From: Lentisphaeria bacterium
GTDB lineage: Bacteria > Verrucomicrobiota > Lentisphaeria > Victivallales > UBA1829
NCBI GenBank assembly: GCA_017646015.1
Contig: JAGCNI010000069.1
Location: 1 to 64,000 of the forward strand
Reading direction: 5' to 3'
Length of the DNA stretch: 64,000 nucleotides
A model generated the notes under the pieces. That model did not search any database and had not been told where the DNA came from. It was given only the letters and a program-made list of their open reading frames with translations. Shown one piece after another: positions 46,049 to 54,444 of the stretch (position 1 is its first letter; each line of letters begins with the position of its first letter). Made by a program: the position numbers and the translations under genes.

Positions 46049-48273
46049 TTGCCGTTCTCCAGAATTTTATACATTTTGCGGAATGCTTCCTCGAAACGTT
46101 CCCGCAAGAGAGAGTGACGCGGTTCCCGGATCGAATTGCGTACAGCCATGGAAACAGCTTTTCGGGAGCCGACTAAAATCATCAGTTTTTTGGCACGGGT
46201 CATGCCGGTATAAAGCAGATTCCGCTGCAGCATCATATAATGTTGTGTGAGGATCGGCATGACAACTGCGGGAAATTCACTGCCCTGTGATTTGTGAACG
46301 GTTACAGCGTATGCCGTTGTGATTTGATCGGCTTCCTGAAATTTGTATTCGATATCTCCGGCATCGAAACGGATCGTGAAAGAACTCTCGGCATGGTGGA
46401 TGGAAAGGATCGTTCCCATTTCACCATTGAAAATTCCCTTGTCATAATTATTGGAGATCTGCATGACTTTGTCGCCGACATGGAAAATCCTTTCACCGGC
46501 ACGGAATCCTGCTGTATTGGGATTGAGTTTTGATTGCAAACGTTCATTGAGCTGTACTGTGCCGCAGATCCCGCGGTTCATCGGGGTCAGAACTTGAATT
46601 TCATCCCGTGGATCGAACCCGAAACGTTTGGGGATGCGTTCAATGACCATCCGTTCGATCAAGGATGCAACTTCTTCGGGATCATCTTTTTCGATCCAGT
46701 AAAAATCAGCCGTTTCACCATTGGGTGCCGGGGGAATATCCGGAATATATCCGGCATTCACATCGTGTGCCGCCCGGATGATCCCACTGCCATTGCCCTG
46801 ACGGAAGATTTTTGTCAGACGTGAAACTGCAATTTGACGGGAGGCAATCATATCATTCAGAACAGACCCCGGGCCCACGGAAGGCAACTGATCTGCATCG
46901 CCCACCAGCACAACGGTTGCGCCCGGACGGACTGCCCGGAAAAAGGCGACAGATAAGGGCAGGTCAAGCATGGAAACTTCATCCAGAACATACAACTGAT
47001 AGGGCAGCGGATTATTTTTGCCATGCACAAATTGCCGTTGGATCGGATCCCATTTCAGCAACCGGTGCAGTGTCAATGCTGTTTCTCCGGTGGTTTCACT
47101 CATCCGTTTGGCTGCCCGTCCGGTTGGTGCGGCAAGTACCAGATTCAGATTGGCGACCCGGGCACGACGGACAATTTCCGAAACGACCGTTGTTTTCCCC
47201 ACCCCGGGTCCCCCCGTGATGATACTGAGTGGATTTTTGCCCGCCTGTTCCACGGCACTGAGTTGTTCATCGGAAAATCGGGAATCCGGTAATGGTTTGT
47301 GACGGAGGATCCTTTCTCCGTAATGTTTTCTGCAACCGGCAAGATGGGATAACAGTAAAGGCAATTCCTGTTCACAACGCAGTAAGCCCGGTTCATAGAC
47401 CATCGGTGTCTGATCGGGTGCGGGGAATATGACCGCAGTTCCGGCGGTAATTGCCTGATCCAATGCGGAAAAAGCATATTCCTGTTCAATCTCCAGAAGT
47501 TCGCCAAGAACATTGATAAAATCCTCTTTGGGCATGCAGACATGTCCGCTCAGACGGATTTGAGAGAGTGCGTAGCTGACACCTGAGACCAAACGCTGCG
47601 GTGCGATTTTACCGATTCCCGCTTTGGCAGCGATCTTATCTGCCATGACAAATCCGATGCCGTCCACTTCGGATGCCAGACGGTATGGATTTTCCTGCAG
47701 AACTTCTGCCGATGAATCTCCGTAAATGTTATAAATTTTTGAAAAATAAGCATTTGTGATCCCCAGACTCTGCATGTAAATTTGCAGATTCCGTTTTTCT
47801 GCACCGTTTTTCCATGCTTTCCGGATTTCAGCGATCCGTTTTTTTCCCAATCCGGGAACTTCTTTCAAACGGGCAGAGGCATTATTGAGGATCTCCAACG
47901 TTTCTGTGCCGAATGTTTTGACGATCGCCTTGGCATATTTTGCTCCGATCCCTTTGATTGCTCCGGAAGAGAGATATTTTTCAATTCCCTCCACGGTTGT
48001 CGGCAGAGAAACAGAAAAAGAACTGACCCGGAAACGTCTGCCGTAATCTTTATGATTTTCCCAGCGTCCGGTCAGTTCCACTCCCTGCCCGGGAGTGATT
48101 CCGGGCAAGGTCCCGCAAATGCAGTGAAGTTCGCCTTCCGCATCCAGCAGGGAAAGAACCTGAAAACCATTGTCCTCATTGGCATAAATGATTTTTTCGA
48201 TCTTTCCCCGGAGCGATAATTCCGTAAGTGCACCTTGAGCGGCGTTTTGATTGAGCGGCAGATCTTCAGACAT
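46045..48273 (-). CDS. recD2: RecD2-type ATP-dependent DNA helicase
   Basis: A 742-residue 5'-3' SF1B helicase with an N-terminal region (about 1-330) including helix-hairpin-helix elements (YLSSGAIKGIGAKYAKAIV and VPGLGKKRIAEI). The motor has Walker A GGPGVGKTT near 349, VLDEVSMLD near 430, and late motifs TAYAVTVHKSQGSEF near 655. Length and order are those of RecD2, which acts without RecBC in stress tolerance and DNA repair. It heads the recD2-GSCFA-asnB string. Confidence 0.95.
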   Translation of the reverse strand: MSEDLPLNQNAAQGALTELSLRGKIEKIIYANEDNGFQVLSLLDAEGELHCICGTLPGITPGQGVELTGRWENHKDYGRRFRVSSFSVSLPTTVEGIEKYLSSGAIKGIGAKYAKAIVKTFGTETLEILNNASARLKEVPGLGKKRIAEIRKAWKNGAEKRNLQIYMQSLGITNAYFSKIYNIYGDSSAEVLQENPYRLASEVDGIGFVMADKIAAKAGIGKIAPQRLVSGVSYALSQIRLSGHVCMPKEDFINVLGELLEIEQEYAFSALDQAITAGTAVIFPAPDQTPMVYEPGLLRCEQELPLLLSHLAGCRKHYGERILRHKPLPDSRFSDEQLSAVEQAGKNPLSIITGGPGVGKTTVVSEIVRRARVANLNLVLAAPTGRAAKRMSETTGETALTLHRLLKWDPIQRQFVHGKNNPLPYQLYVLDEVSMLDLPLSVAFFRAVRPGATVVLVGDADQLPSVGPGSVLNDMIASRQIAVSRLTKIFRQGNGSGIIRAAHDVNAGYIPDIPPAPNGETADFYWIEKDDPEEVASLIERMVIERIPKRFGFDPRDEIQVLTPMNRGICGTVQLNERLQSKLNPNTAGFRAGERIFHVGDKVMQISNNYDKGIFNGEMGTILSIHHAESSFTIRFDAGDIEYKFQEADQITTAYAVTVHKSQGSEFPAVVMPILTQHYMMLQRNLLYTGMTRAKKLMILVGSRKAVSMAVRNSIREPRHSLLRERFEEAFRKMYKILENGK

Positions 48274-48296
48274 TCCGGGATGATCCTGTTATAAGA

Positions 48297-49418
48297 TCAA
48301 TGATGGGAGAAAACCCGTTCCGGAGCGTGACGGAGCACGACACCCAGTTCATTGGCACGTTTGATCACATCGGCATCTTTGAGAGAACCGGAGGGAGCGA
48401 CCAGAGCTTTGATCCCGGCTTTTGCTGCCACTTCGACTGCATCATAGAAGGGGAAGAATCCGTCGCTGGACATGACTGCGCCTTCCAGAGAGTTGGGACC
48501 CTGATATTTCTGTTTGAATTTTTCAATAGCCTGTTCGACAGCTCCGACACGATCCTGTTCACCGGTTCCGACAGCCAGAGTTTGACCGTTTTTCACAATG
48601 ATAACACCGTTGGAGCGGACACTGATATTGATATACCATGCATCCAGCAGATCTTCCATCTGTTCGGGAGTGGGTTCCACGGTGGAGACCTGAGGACCGC
48701 AAGCCTTGTTTTCACCGGAGGCGGCGGGGAGATCTTCTGCGGAACGGACATTGGTCAGGAGGGGAGCGGCAACAACCAGAGTACCGTCACAGAGGACTTT
48801 GAAAGTATTGAAACGTCCATCGGGATCGTCTCCGACAAATTTCGGCAGGGAGGCGATATCGCCGCACTGGAGGATACGGATCTGTTTATTGAGTTTGAAA
48901 CGTTCCTGATCGTTGAAGATGACCAGAGCATCTTCATCGTATGCGGGAGCGACAACACATTCGCAGAATGTGCTCATGATTTCTTCGGCGGTGGCGGCAT
49001 CGACTTTGACGTTGAATGCGATCACACTTCCGAAAGCGGCACGGGCATCACAGTCACGTGCTTTGATGTAAACATCTTTCAGGGTTTCACCGTCACGCAT
49101 GACAGCTGCGCCGCTGGGGTTGACGTGTTTCATGACAGCGCATGCGGCTTTGTCAAAATATTTGACGATATTGAGAGCACCGGAAATATCTTCGAGGTTT
49201 GTCTGGGAGAGACCGCTTTTTCCATTTTTCAATGTTTTCATATCAGCGAGAGCCCCATGACCGCCTGCGGGGGTGTAAAATGCGGCGGGCTGATGAGGAT
49301 TTGTTCCATAACGGAGGTCATCATTTTTGATAAATTTCCGTGTTCCGGCAGTAATTTCTTCCGGAAAGTCTCCGACATTGCGTGTCAGATACGTGTTTCC
49401 TGCTAATTTTTCAGCCAT
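48297..49418 (-). CDS. Phosphoribosylaminoimidazolecarboxamide (AICAR) formyltransferase, stand-alone
   Basis: Formylates AICAR with 10-formyl-THF in the penultimate step of purine synthesis. The 373 residues correspond to the transformylase half of PurH only. Visible are LRYGTNPHQPAAFY near 36, MKHVNPSGAAV near 94 (Lys-His catalytic motif), ARAAFGSVIAFN near 124, GTGEQDRVGAVEQA near 290 and SSDGFFPFYDAV near 324. The N-terminal MGS-like IMP cyclohydrolase domain is absent, so IMP closure must be done by a separate enzyme. It is divergent from tmk. Confidence 0.93.
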   Translation of the reverse strand: MAEKLAGNTYLTRNVGDFPEEITAGTRKFIKNDDLRYGTNPHQPAAFYTPAGGHGALADMKTLKNGKSGLSQTNLEDISGALNIVKYFDKAACAVMKHVNPSGAAVMRDGETLKDVYIKARDCDARAAFGSVIAFNVKVDAATAEEIMSTFCECVVAPAYDEDALVIFNDQERFKLNKQIRILQCGDIASLPKFVGDDPDGRFNTFKVLCDGTLVVAAPLLTNVRSAEDLPAASGENKACGPQVSTVEPTPEQMEDLLDAWYINISVRSNGVIIVKNGQTLAVGTGEQDRVGAVEQAIEKFKQKYQGPNSLEGAVMSSDGFFPFYDAVEVAAKAGIKALVAPSGSLKDADVIKRANELGVVLRHAPERVFSHH

Positions 49419-49478
49419 TTTTCAATCTCCATTTGAAGGTTTCAATTTTTGTGATATTGTTATAGATAAATTTTAAGG

Positions 49479-49502
49479 TATCAATTTACAATCAAATTGG
49501 TA
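49479..49502. promoter_or_regulatory. Inverted repeat between AICAR formyltransferase and tmk
   Basis: TATCAATTT (49479-49487), spacer ACAATC and AAATTGGTA (49494-49502) form 9-bp arms with one mismatch-tolerant position between divergent genes. It could be an operator, but the interval is AT-rich, so chance is a fair alternative. Confidence 0.35.
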
Positions 49503-49541
49503 GATTCGCAAATATAAAGAATAAAAAAGACGGATTTTCCT

Positions 49542-50183
49542 GTGAAAAAAGGCTTATTTATCACGTTTGAGGGAATGGAAGGCTGCGGAAAGAGCACACA
49601 AATCCAGCTTCTTGCCGAAAAACTCCGTTCTGCGGGACATATTGTAGAGATCACCCGTTCACCGGGAGGAACCCCTGTGGCGGAAAAAATCCGGGAGCTG
49701 TTGAAAGTGCCGACTCCCGGAGATGATCTGGAACCGGAAACAGAATTGCTTCTCTTCGGAGCCTGTCATGCTCAGATGACACGGCATCTTGTTCAGCCGC
49801 TTCTTGCCAAAGGCGGGATCCTGCTGTGTGACCGTTTTTTTGATTCCACAACCGCCTATCAGGGATATGCCCGCGGGCTCGGTGCGGAAAAAGTGCGTCA
49901 GATCAACCGTTTTTCCTGTGGGGATGTGGAACCGGATCTGACTTTGTTGTTGGATCTTGATCCGGAAATCGGGATCGCCCGCAGCCGGAAAAGAGGCGGG
50001 GCAGAGGGGGATCGTTTCGATTCCGAAAAAATGAAATTTCATCAGGATGTACGGAATGCCTTTCTGACATTGGCGGCTGAAAATCCGCATCGTTTCCGGA
50101 TCATTCATGCCGCCGGAACACAGGACGAGGTACATCAGGAGATCATGGAGGCTGTTTATGGAAAGCTGGCAGAGTTATCTTGA
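49542..50183 (+). CDS. tmk: Thymidylate kinase
   Basis: Phosphorylates dTMP to dTDP. A 213-residue P-loop kinase: EGMEGCGKST (residues 10-19), RSPGGTPVAE (the DR(E/S)PG-type motif), CDRFFDSTTAYQGY near 97-110 and a basic LID, RSRKRGG, near 148. The start is GTG at 49542, since no ATG fits the family N-terminus. It overlaps holB by 26 bp. Confidence 0.96.
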   Translation: MKKGLFITFEGMEGCGKSTQIQLLAEKLRSAGHIVEITRSPGGTPVAEKIRELLKVPTPGDDLEPETELLLFGACHAQMTRHLVQPLLAKGGILLCDRFFDSTTAYQGYARGLGAEKVRQINRFSCGDVEPDLTLLLDLDPEIGIARSRKRGGAEGDRFDSEKMKFHQDVRNAFLTLAAENPHRFRIIHAAGTQDEVHQEIMEAVYGKLAELS

Positions 50184-51222
50184 AAAATTTCCCATTCCGA
50201 TGACGGCGTTGAGCCGGGCAAAAAAAGGGGACCGTATGGCTCATGCTTATCTGTTGGTCTCCTCCAATCCGGATTACCGTCTGGATTTTCCCATGCTGCT
50301 TGCCTGTCTGCGTGTTTGTGTGAATCCGAATCCGGATGGTTCTCCCTGTATGGAATGCAAAGAGTGCAAAAAAATCCAAAACGGTCTGTATCCGGATTTT
50401 CATGTGCTTTCTCCTGCATCCAAAGCCCGTGAAATCGTGATCGGAAAAGATTCCGATGATCCGGATACATTGCGCTGGTTTGAGGCTCAATTTCATTTGA
50501 GCAGTATTTCTGAATGGAAAATCGGAGTGATCCAGGAAGCGGATACCATGAATGAATCTGCACAGAATGCGTTTTTGAAAACCTTGGAAGAACCTCCCGG
50601 GAAATGTCTTTTCATTCTGACCACCGGGCGGGCATCCAATCTGCTGCCGACCGTCCGTTCACGCTGTCAACTTCTTGCCTTGACAGACAACCGTTGTGAA
50701 TACCGTTTTCCTCGCTGTTCTGATATTCCTGCGATTCTGGAAAATCTTGCTTTGCAGCCGCAGCGGAGTCTGATGCGTGCGGAAGATTGTACCCGTTCTC
50801 TGTTGGAAATATCCTCTTCTCTTTTGAGTGCAGCCCAGGCGGTTGCCGCTGAACGCTGGGCTCCCCGTCTGGAGGCTGCCAAAGAGTTGGAAAATGCCGG
50901 TGTGAAGTTGATCGAAAAACGCATTGACGGTGAAGCCGGAAGTGAATACCGCCGCAACCGGGAACAGTTTATCAGTCTGATCCATACCTGGTTTGCTCAA
51001 CTTGTTCTGCTTGCGGAAGGAATGGATTTGAGTATTATGCCGAATCCGGAAGTCATGCCGGATCCGGAGAAAGTCCGGAAACTGGTGACAGTTGATCGGG
51101 CGCACCGGATGCTGGAATCGGCTGAATCTCTGTTGGGAGCCCTGCGGACAAATGTCAATGACGAGTTGGCTTTGCGGACTTTTTGTCTGGCGATCAATCA
51201 GATGTTGAAAAAGCCGGTGTGA
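50158..51222 (+). CDS. holB: DNA polymerase III delta' subunit
   Basis: A clamp-loader subunit that helps load the sliding clamp. The 354 residues show the zinc module Cys54, Cys64, Cys67 and Cys70 (CMECKEC), no functional Walker A (usual for delta'), and the sensor-type segments VIQEADTMNESAQNAFLKTLEEPP near 121-144 and TVRSRCQ near 170. ATG 50158 has GGAGG 6 bp upstream inside tmk, so this start is better than the longer frame. The tmk-holB pairing is common in bacteria and suggests one operon. Confidence 0.94.
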   Translation: MESWQSYLEKFPIPMTALSRAKKGDRMAHAYLLVSSNPDYRLDFPMLLACLRVCVNPNPDGSPCMECKECKKIQNGLYPDFHVLSPASKAREIVIGKDSDDPDTLRWFEAQFHLSSISEWKIGVIQEADTMNESAQNAFLKTLEEPPGKCLFILTTGRASNLLPTVRSRCQLLALTDNRCEYRFPRCSDIPAILENLALQPQRSLMRAEDCTRSLLEISSSLLSAAQAVAAERWAPRLEAAKELENAGVKLIEKRIDGEAGSEYRRNREQFISLIHTWFAQLVLLAEGMDLSIMPNPEVMPDPEKVRKLVTVDRAHRMLESAESLLGALRTNVNDELALRTFCLAINQMLKKPV

Positions 51223-51238
51223 TTTTCCGTATTTACAG

Positions 51239-51289
51239 AAAAAAATATGCCCGTCAGATTCGTTGTTTCGGATCGGCGGGCATTTTTTG
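51239..51289. terminator. Bidirectional terminator between holB and the first epimerase gene
   Basis: ATGCCCGTC (51247-51255) pairs with GGCGGGCAT (51275-51283) and inner GATTCG with CGGATC, each with one G-U pair. AAAAAA precedes and TTTTTT follows, so the hairpin can stop transcripts of both converging operons. Confidence 0.9.
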
Positions 51290-51290
51290 C

Positions 51291-52151
51291 TTATGCTTTC
51301 TTGGAGGGCGCGTATTTTTTCAGAAGTTTTTCCAGATATGCTTTTGCTTTGAGAATATCTTTTGCCTGCTGAGGACCGCTGATTTCCCGTTCAATGGTCA
51401 GTTCGCCTGTGAATTCAAGGTCATAAAGCATTTTGATGATTTGTTCAAAATCCGCTCTGCCTTCTCCTACAGCAACCTCTTTTCCAAGTTCATGACCGTT
51501 GGTCGGGAAAACACCGTCTTTGACATGCAGGTTACGGACATATTTTCCGAATACCCACAAGGCATCCACCGGATTGCCGCGACCGTAGAGGATCAGATTG
51601 GCTGTATCCAGATTGACCCCGAGATTGGGCAGTCCGATATCTTCGATGGTACGCAGGAGCGTGAGCGGAGTTTCCTGTCCGGATTCAAACCAGAAATCAA
51701 TACCTGAATCATGACAATGTTGTGCTACTTCAAAAATGGCATTCAATGTTTCCGGGTAAAGCGGATCCATGGGATTTTCCGGAATGAAGCCGCAATGTGT
51801 GATCAGAGCGGGCGCACCAATTGCTTTTGCAAAATCTGCTCCATATTTGAGTTCATCCACTCTTTTCGCCCGCAAATCCCGGGGAACCAGTCCGCAGGTG
51901 TTGGGGCCGCCGTATGAGTTCCAGACGATTCTGCCGGAATATCCACCCCAGAATCCTGCGAGACGGATTCCGGCATCTGAGATCTGTTTTTTTACTGTTT
52001 TGGCGTATTTCAAATCGCGAATCAATTCCATATCCCAGCACTGCACCTGTGCCGCTTTGACACCGTATTGAAGCAAGGGTTCAAAGGGGTTATGATCTTT
52101 CCGGAGCATGGCAAGTACGCCGATTTCCATTTTTTTCTTATTCAGACTCAT
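51291..52151 (-). CDS. Sugar phosphate isomerase/epimerase (TIM barrel)
   Basis: A 286-residue xylose-isomerase-like TIM barrel. Metal-ligand-type residues appear in order: THCGF near 117, FWFESGQET near 153, GVNLDTANL near 176, RNLHVKD near 205, and TIERE near 255. Relatives isomerise or epimerise sugars, inosose or hydroxypyruvate. The substrate is unknown. GGAG precedes ATG 52151. It follows a second family member by 27 bp, which suggests that the two act in one pathway. Confidence 0.88.
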   Translation of the reverse strand: MSLNKKKMEIGVLAMLRKDHNPFEPLLQYGVKAAQVQCWDMELIRDLKYAKTVKKQISDAGIRLAGFWGGYSGRIVWNSYGGPNTCGLVPRDLRAKRVDELKYGADFAKAIGAPALITHCGFIPENPMDPLYPETLNAIFEVAQHCHDSGIDFWFESGQETPLTLLRTIEDIGLPNLGVNLDTANLILYGRGNPVDALWVFGKYVRNLHVKDGVFPTNGHELGKEVAVGEGRADFEQIIKMLYDLEFTGELTIEREISGPQQAKDILKAKAYLEKLLKKYAPSKKA

Positions 52152-52178
52152 CGTTATTCTCCATTCTGTTGAGGTAAA

Positions 52179-52973
52179 TTACCAGGTTCTCAGAAGATCT
52201 GAAACTTTTTTCAGCGATTCACGGGCAGAATACGAGTTCGTAAAATCTCTTGTTTCCAGATTGACATACAATTCTTTGCAACGTGCATCGACCTGATCCC
52301 AAAATGTTCTGATATCCAAATCCCCTTCGCCGATAAGCATATCGGCAAAATGTTTTCCATTTCGTTTCGGAGTGGTATCTGCCTGAGGTGTATCATAGAT
52401 TTTCCAATCTTTCAGGTGCATGTGGACGATGTGATCTTTTAATGAATGATAAGCTGCCACGGGATCATCTGCGGTGGCTGTATTGCCGTGGTCAAAAGTG
52501 AGTTTCAGACCGGGGACAGCGTTGAGGACCTGCAGAACTTCATCGGCGGTTGTGATCGGACTGTTGTAATAACCCGTACTTTCCAAAGTGAGGACCACGC
52601 CAGCCTGTTTTGCTAACGGATAAGCCTGTGCATAATATTCGATCCATGCGTTCCGGTCTTCTTCCATGGTCGTATCGCCTTTCCGGGGAAACGGCGGCAG
52701 CATCATGACGGGAGCACCCATTATGAGTGCATCTTCCAACGAGGCTTTGAAGTCATCCATGTAGGTTTTATCATAATTCAGAAATTTTTCTTTGATCATG
52801 GTGTGAGCCACAATTTTCAACCCGGCATCTTCAGAGATTTTCCGGAGCAGGGCTGGATCTGTGTCATTTGTGGAGATCCAGTCGATTGCATCCATGCCGC
52901 AATAGACTGCCGCTTCTGTAATTTCACGGGGCGTGGAATAAGGCATCATACAAGACATCATACAGAGTTTCAT
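52179..52973 (-). CDS. Sugar phosphate isomerase/epimerase (TIM barrel)
   Basis: A 264-residue TIM-barrel protein of the AP-endonuclease-2 superfamily. VLTLESTGYYNSP, LTFDHGNTA, VHMHLKDW, IGEGDLDIRTFW and YVNLETRD provide the usual acidic and His metal ligands. It shares its promoter (53001-53028) with the epimerase gene after it. The two are not close copies, so they may catalyse successive or alternative steps. The substrate is unknown. Confidence 0.88.
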   Translation of the reverse strand: MKLCMMSCMMPYSTPREITEAAVYCGMDAIDWISTNDTDPALLRKISEDAGLKIVAHTMIKEKFLNYDKTYMDDFKASLEDALIMGAPVMMLPPFPRKGDTTMEEDRNAWIEYYAQAYPLAKQAGVVLTLESTGYYNSPITTADEVLQVLNAVPGLKLTFDHGNTATADDPVAAYHSLKDHIVHMHLKDWKIYDTPQADTTPKRNGKHFADMLIGEGDLDIRTFWDQVDARCKELYVNLETRDFTNSYSARESLKKVSDLLRTW

Positions 52974-53000
52974 AATTCTTGCTCGCTTTCCTGTTGAGTT

Positions 53001-53028
53001 TTTATATTGCTCGGTTTTTTGATAACAA
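53001..53028 (-). promoter_or_regulatory. Probable promoter of the two epimerase genes
   Basis: On the minus strand TTGTTA (53023-53028), a 16-bp spacer and TATAAA (53001-53006). TATATTG / CAATATA (53003-53009 and 53026-53032) form a 7-bp inverted repeat across it that could be an operator. Confidence 0.5.
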
Positions 53029-53094
53029 TATATCTTGTATTCAACGGATTTCCAGTGTTTTTCTTATTTTTTTCAACAGATTCAAACAGAAAAC

Positions 53095-53188
53095 CCCCGT
53101 GCCGGGAGGTCACGGGGGACAACAAAGGAGAGAGTTGTTGTCAGAAAGCCGGTGTTGCGGCTTGTCTGTATCCTACAGAGACTCTCCG
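53095..53188. ncRNA. Candidate structured RNA: four adjacent perfect hairpins
   Basis: Four stems lie side by side: H1 CCCCCGTG/CACGGGGG (53095-53119), H2 ACAACAA/TTGTTGT (53120-53142), H3 AAGCCG/CGGCTT (53147-53164) and H4 TCTGTA/TACAGA (53166-53180). The H2 loop holds GGAGAG, complementary to CTCTCC at 53183-53188, so a pseudoknot is possible. On the minus strand H1 is followed by TTTTC and may end the methyltransferase transcript. The other stems are not needed for that. It matches no RNA family that I recognise, and strand and function are unknown. Confidence 0.4.
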
Positions 53189-53226
53189 GAAGATGATTTG
53201 TTCCCTGTAAAATAAAAAAATAATTG

Positions 53227-54444
53227 TTATCTTTTTTGAAGATACGAGATGCTCTCAAAATGAGAGGTGGTCGGGAACATGTCGATCAGACGGCTTTTTT
53301 GAATACGGTATCCTGATTTTTCCAATACCGCCAGATCCCGGAACAAGGTATCCGGGGAACAGGAGATATACACAATGGCATCGGCTTTGCTGCGGCAGAG
53401 CAGTTCCAATGCATTTTTATCAAGACCTGTCCGGGGCGGATCGATCAGAAGCAGTGTTCCCTTCGGAACTCCTGCCGGATAGTGTTTCCGGAATACAGTG
53501 GCACTGTCGCCCGCAAAAAAACGGCAGCGTTCTGAAACACCATGAGCAGCAGCATTTTGTTTTGCATATTTTATTGCCACAGGATCCAGTTCAATTCCGA
53601 CTGTTTTCAACTCCAGACAATGTTCCGTACAGAGGATGGAAAATACACCGCATCCGCAATAGAGCTCGATCATATTGTTCAGCGCAGACTTTGCAACGGT
53701 TTCGAGTGTTGCTTCTGCCAGTTTTCCTGACATGTAGGGATTGATTTGAAAAAAAGAATTTTCTCCGGTGCAGAATGTTCCAAACCCATCCAGTTCTTCT
53801 GTCAGTGCATTTTCTGTTTTTCCGGTCAGGATCCTGACGCCATTTTCTTTTGTGTGCCGGAACGTGATACGTTGTACCGTACAGGAAAGAGATTCTTTTT
53901 CCCATGTTCTGTTGCGGAGGATTTCCCGGATCTCTTTCCTGGCAAGCAGACAATCTTTCACCGGGATCAGGGTCTGGTTGTCTTCACCTCTGTATCCAGC
54001 CTGAATTGCGGAAGAGTTTTTCTCTTTTTCAATAGATAAAACAATTTTATTCCGCCAGTTTTCTCTGCATACAGCTCCGGTCGGCGGCTGAATGAATTCC
54101 GCAGGAGAACTTTGCAGTTTGGCTTTTTCCGCAAAAGAGAAAAATTGTTTCTGTTTCCATTCCAGCTCCATCGGGTAGGGAATATGCGCATAAGAACAGC
54201 CCGGACATGGATTGGGACACTGTGGAGAAATCCTTTCCGGCGACGGGGTGAGAATTTCAGTGACAACTCCCTCCGAATAATTTTTTTTGTCCGCTGTGAT
54301 CCGGACTCTGACCTTTTCGCCGGGGATAGCATTTCTTACAAAACATACTTTCCCGTTATCCCGTCTTCCGACAGCTTTCCCGCCGAATGCAAGTGCGAAA
54401 ATTTCAATGATTTCCATTCCGGAATCCTGTTTGTTTGTATTCAT
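53227..54444 (-). CDS. 23S rRNA / tRNA (uracil-5-)-methyltransferase, TrmA/RlmD family
   Basis: A class I SAM-dependent RNA methyltransferase of 405 residues. An N-terminal TRAM-like RNA-binding domain (about 10-60) is followed by a Cys-rich CPNPCPGCS that may hold an iron-sulfur cluster, a SAM site with ELYCGCGVFSIL near 272, and the catalytic core DPPRTGLDK and YISCSPDT near 366 with the nucleophile Cys. The exact uracil position cannot be told. ATG 54444 overlaps the stop of the Sel1-repeat gene (TGATG), with GGGAG 7 bp upstream. Longer upstream starts would lie inside that gene. Confidence 0.92.
   Translation of the reverse strand: MNTNKQDSGMEIIEIFALAFGGKAVGRRDNGKVCFVRNAIPGEKVRVRITADKKNYSEGVVTEILTPSPERISPQCPNPCPGCSYAHIPYPMELEWKQKQFFSFAEKAKLQSSPAEFIQPPTGAVCRENWRNKIVLSIEKEKNSSAIQAGYRGEDNQTLIPVKDCLLARKEIREILRNRTWEKESLSCTVQRITFRHTKENGVRILTGKTENALTEELDGFGTFCTGENSFFQINPYMSGKLAEATLETVAKSALNNMIELYCGCGVFSILCTEHCLELKTVGIELDPVAIKYAKQNAAAHGVSERCRFFAGDSATVFRKHYPAGVPKGTLLLIDPPRTGLDKNALELLCRSKADAIVYISCSPDTLFRDLAVLEKSGYRIQKSRLIDMFPTTSHFESISYLQKR

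Noticed and set aside
48300-49406. Plus-strand open frame of 368 codons
   Set aside because: It is antisense of the AICAR formyltransferase gene, which has family motifs on the minus strand.
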